This document shows positions 63,976 to 64,000 of a stretch of 64,000 nucleotides of DNA, one piece after another (position 1 is the first letter of the stretch; each line of letters begins with the position of its first letter). Source of the DNA: CANMXU01 sp052030545 (GTDB lineage Bacteria; Pseudomonadota; Gammaproteobacteria; Enterobacterales; Alteromonadaceae). The stretch covers positions 248,001 to 312,000 of the forward strand of contig NZ_JBPDIH010000002.1 in the NCBI RefSeq assembly GCF_052030545.1. The letters run 5' to 3'. A program made the position numbers and the translations under genes. The notes beneath the pieces were generated by a model, which was given only the letters and a program-made list of their open reading frames with translations, was not told the origin of the DNA and made no database searches.

Positions 63976-64000
63976 GTTATCAATCGCTACTCGTTAAGCT

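Noticed and set aside
63976..64000. End of an upstream ddl or murC gene
   Set aside because: Only 25 bases are visible, with several possible stop codons, too little to assign a gene.
1..64000. tRNA or rRNA genes
   Set aside because: No cloverleaf-like or rRNA sequence was noticed in any intergenic gap.

Overview
The window is about 64 kb of AT-rich gammaproteobacterial chromosome. It most resembles a marine member of the Alteromonadales, probably the Colwelliaceae (Colwellia/Thalassotalea type). The reasons are a LacI-controlled GlcNAc locus with a BadF-type kinase, many TonB-dependent receptors, a TonB2-type energiser operon with DUF3450 and long ExbB-like proteins, an MJ1255/VC2487 glycosyltransferase, and a wall/division block that keeps the E. 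coli gene order. The genus is inferred; no rRNA or tRNA gene is present. Both ends cut through chromosome: nagA runs off the left edge and the division cluster continues past the right edge.

Layout. (1) 1-12.1 kb: N-acetylglucosamine/chitin-oligosaccharide utilisation. It holds nagA (partial), nagK, a GH20 beta-hexosaminidase lipoprotein, a flavin-dependent halogenase-family protein, an outer-membrane TonB-dependent receptor, pgi and a LacI-family regulator (probable NagR). Palindromic GACAGCGYTGTC operators lie before nagK (one), the receptor (three, spaced exactly 24 bp) and pgi (one, inside a good sigma70 promoter). (2) 12.1-17.3 kb: a TetR regulator divergent from an RND efflux adaptor and pump, with two identical 21-bp operator candidates between them. 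(3) 17.3-24.5 kb: two MITE-like repeats around a 52-codon membrane-protein gene, then rraB, plsC, an AAA_28 ATPase, a UbiA-type prenyltransferase, an aldo/keto reductase, a PAP2 phosphatase overlapping a glycosyltransferase, and a small lipoprotein. (4) 24.5-37.3 kb: a six-gene TonB2 operon, a 265-bp MITE, a large receptor, an internally duplicated 932-residue lipoprotein preceded by Pho-box-like repeats, and an LpxR-like outer-membrane protein. (5) 37.3-64 kb: lpdA-aceF-aceE-pdhR, ampE-ampD, a retropepsin-like protease, nadC, two tandem pilins, pilB-pilC-pilD, coaE, zapD, yacG, mutT, secA, an M23 peptidase, dciA, lpxC, ftsZ, ftsA and ftsQ.

How the genes work together. The left block is a chitin-sugar regulon. 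The receptor imports oligosaccharides, the GH20 enzyme releases GlcNAc, NagK and NagA convert it to GlcN-6-P, and Pgi links the resulting Fru-6-P to Glc-6-P. A GlcNAc transporter and a GlcN-6-P deaminase are not visible and may lie to the left. The TonB2 operon could energise both receptors. The right block is housekeeping: pyruvate oxidation with PdhR autoregulation, wall recycling, type IV pili, protein export and the divisome.

The least expected signal is a family of strict 7-bp-period arrays (AAGNNNN, 49 to 171 bp) at five places. In all six cases the array starts at, or within about 20 bp of, a stop codon and reads AAG on the coding strand of that gene. Other points worth following are the triple in-phase operator, the halogenase-family enzyme in a GlcNAc locus, 11-bp-phased Pho-box half-sites before the duplicated lipoprotein, and three unrelated MITE-like elements.
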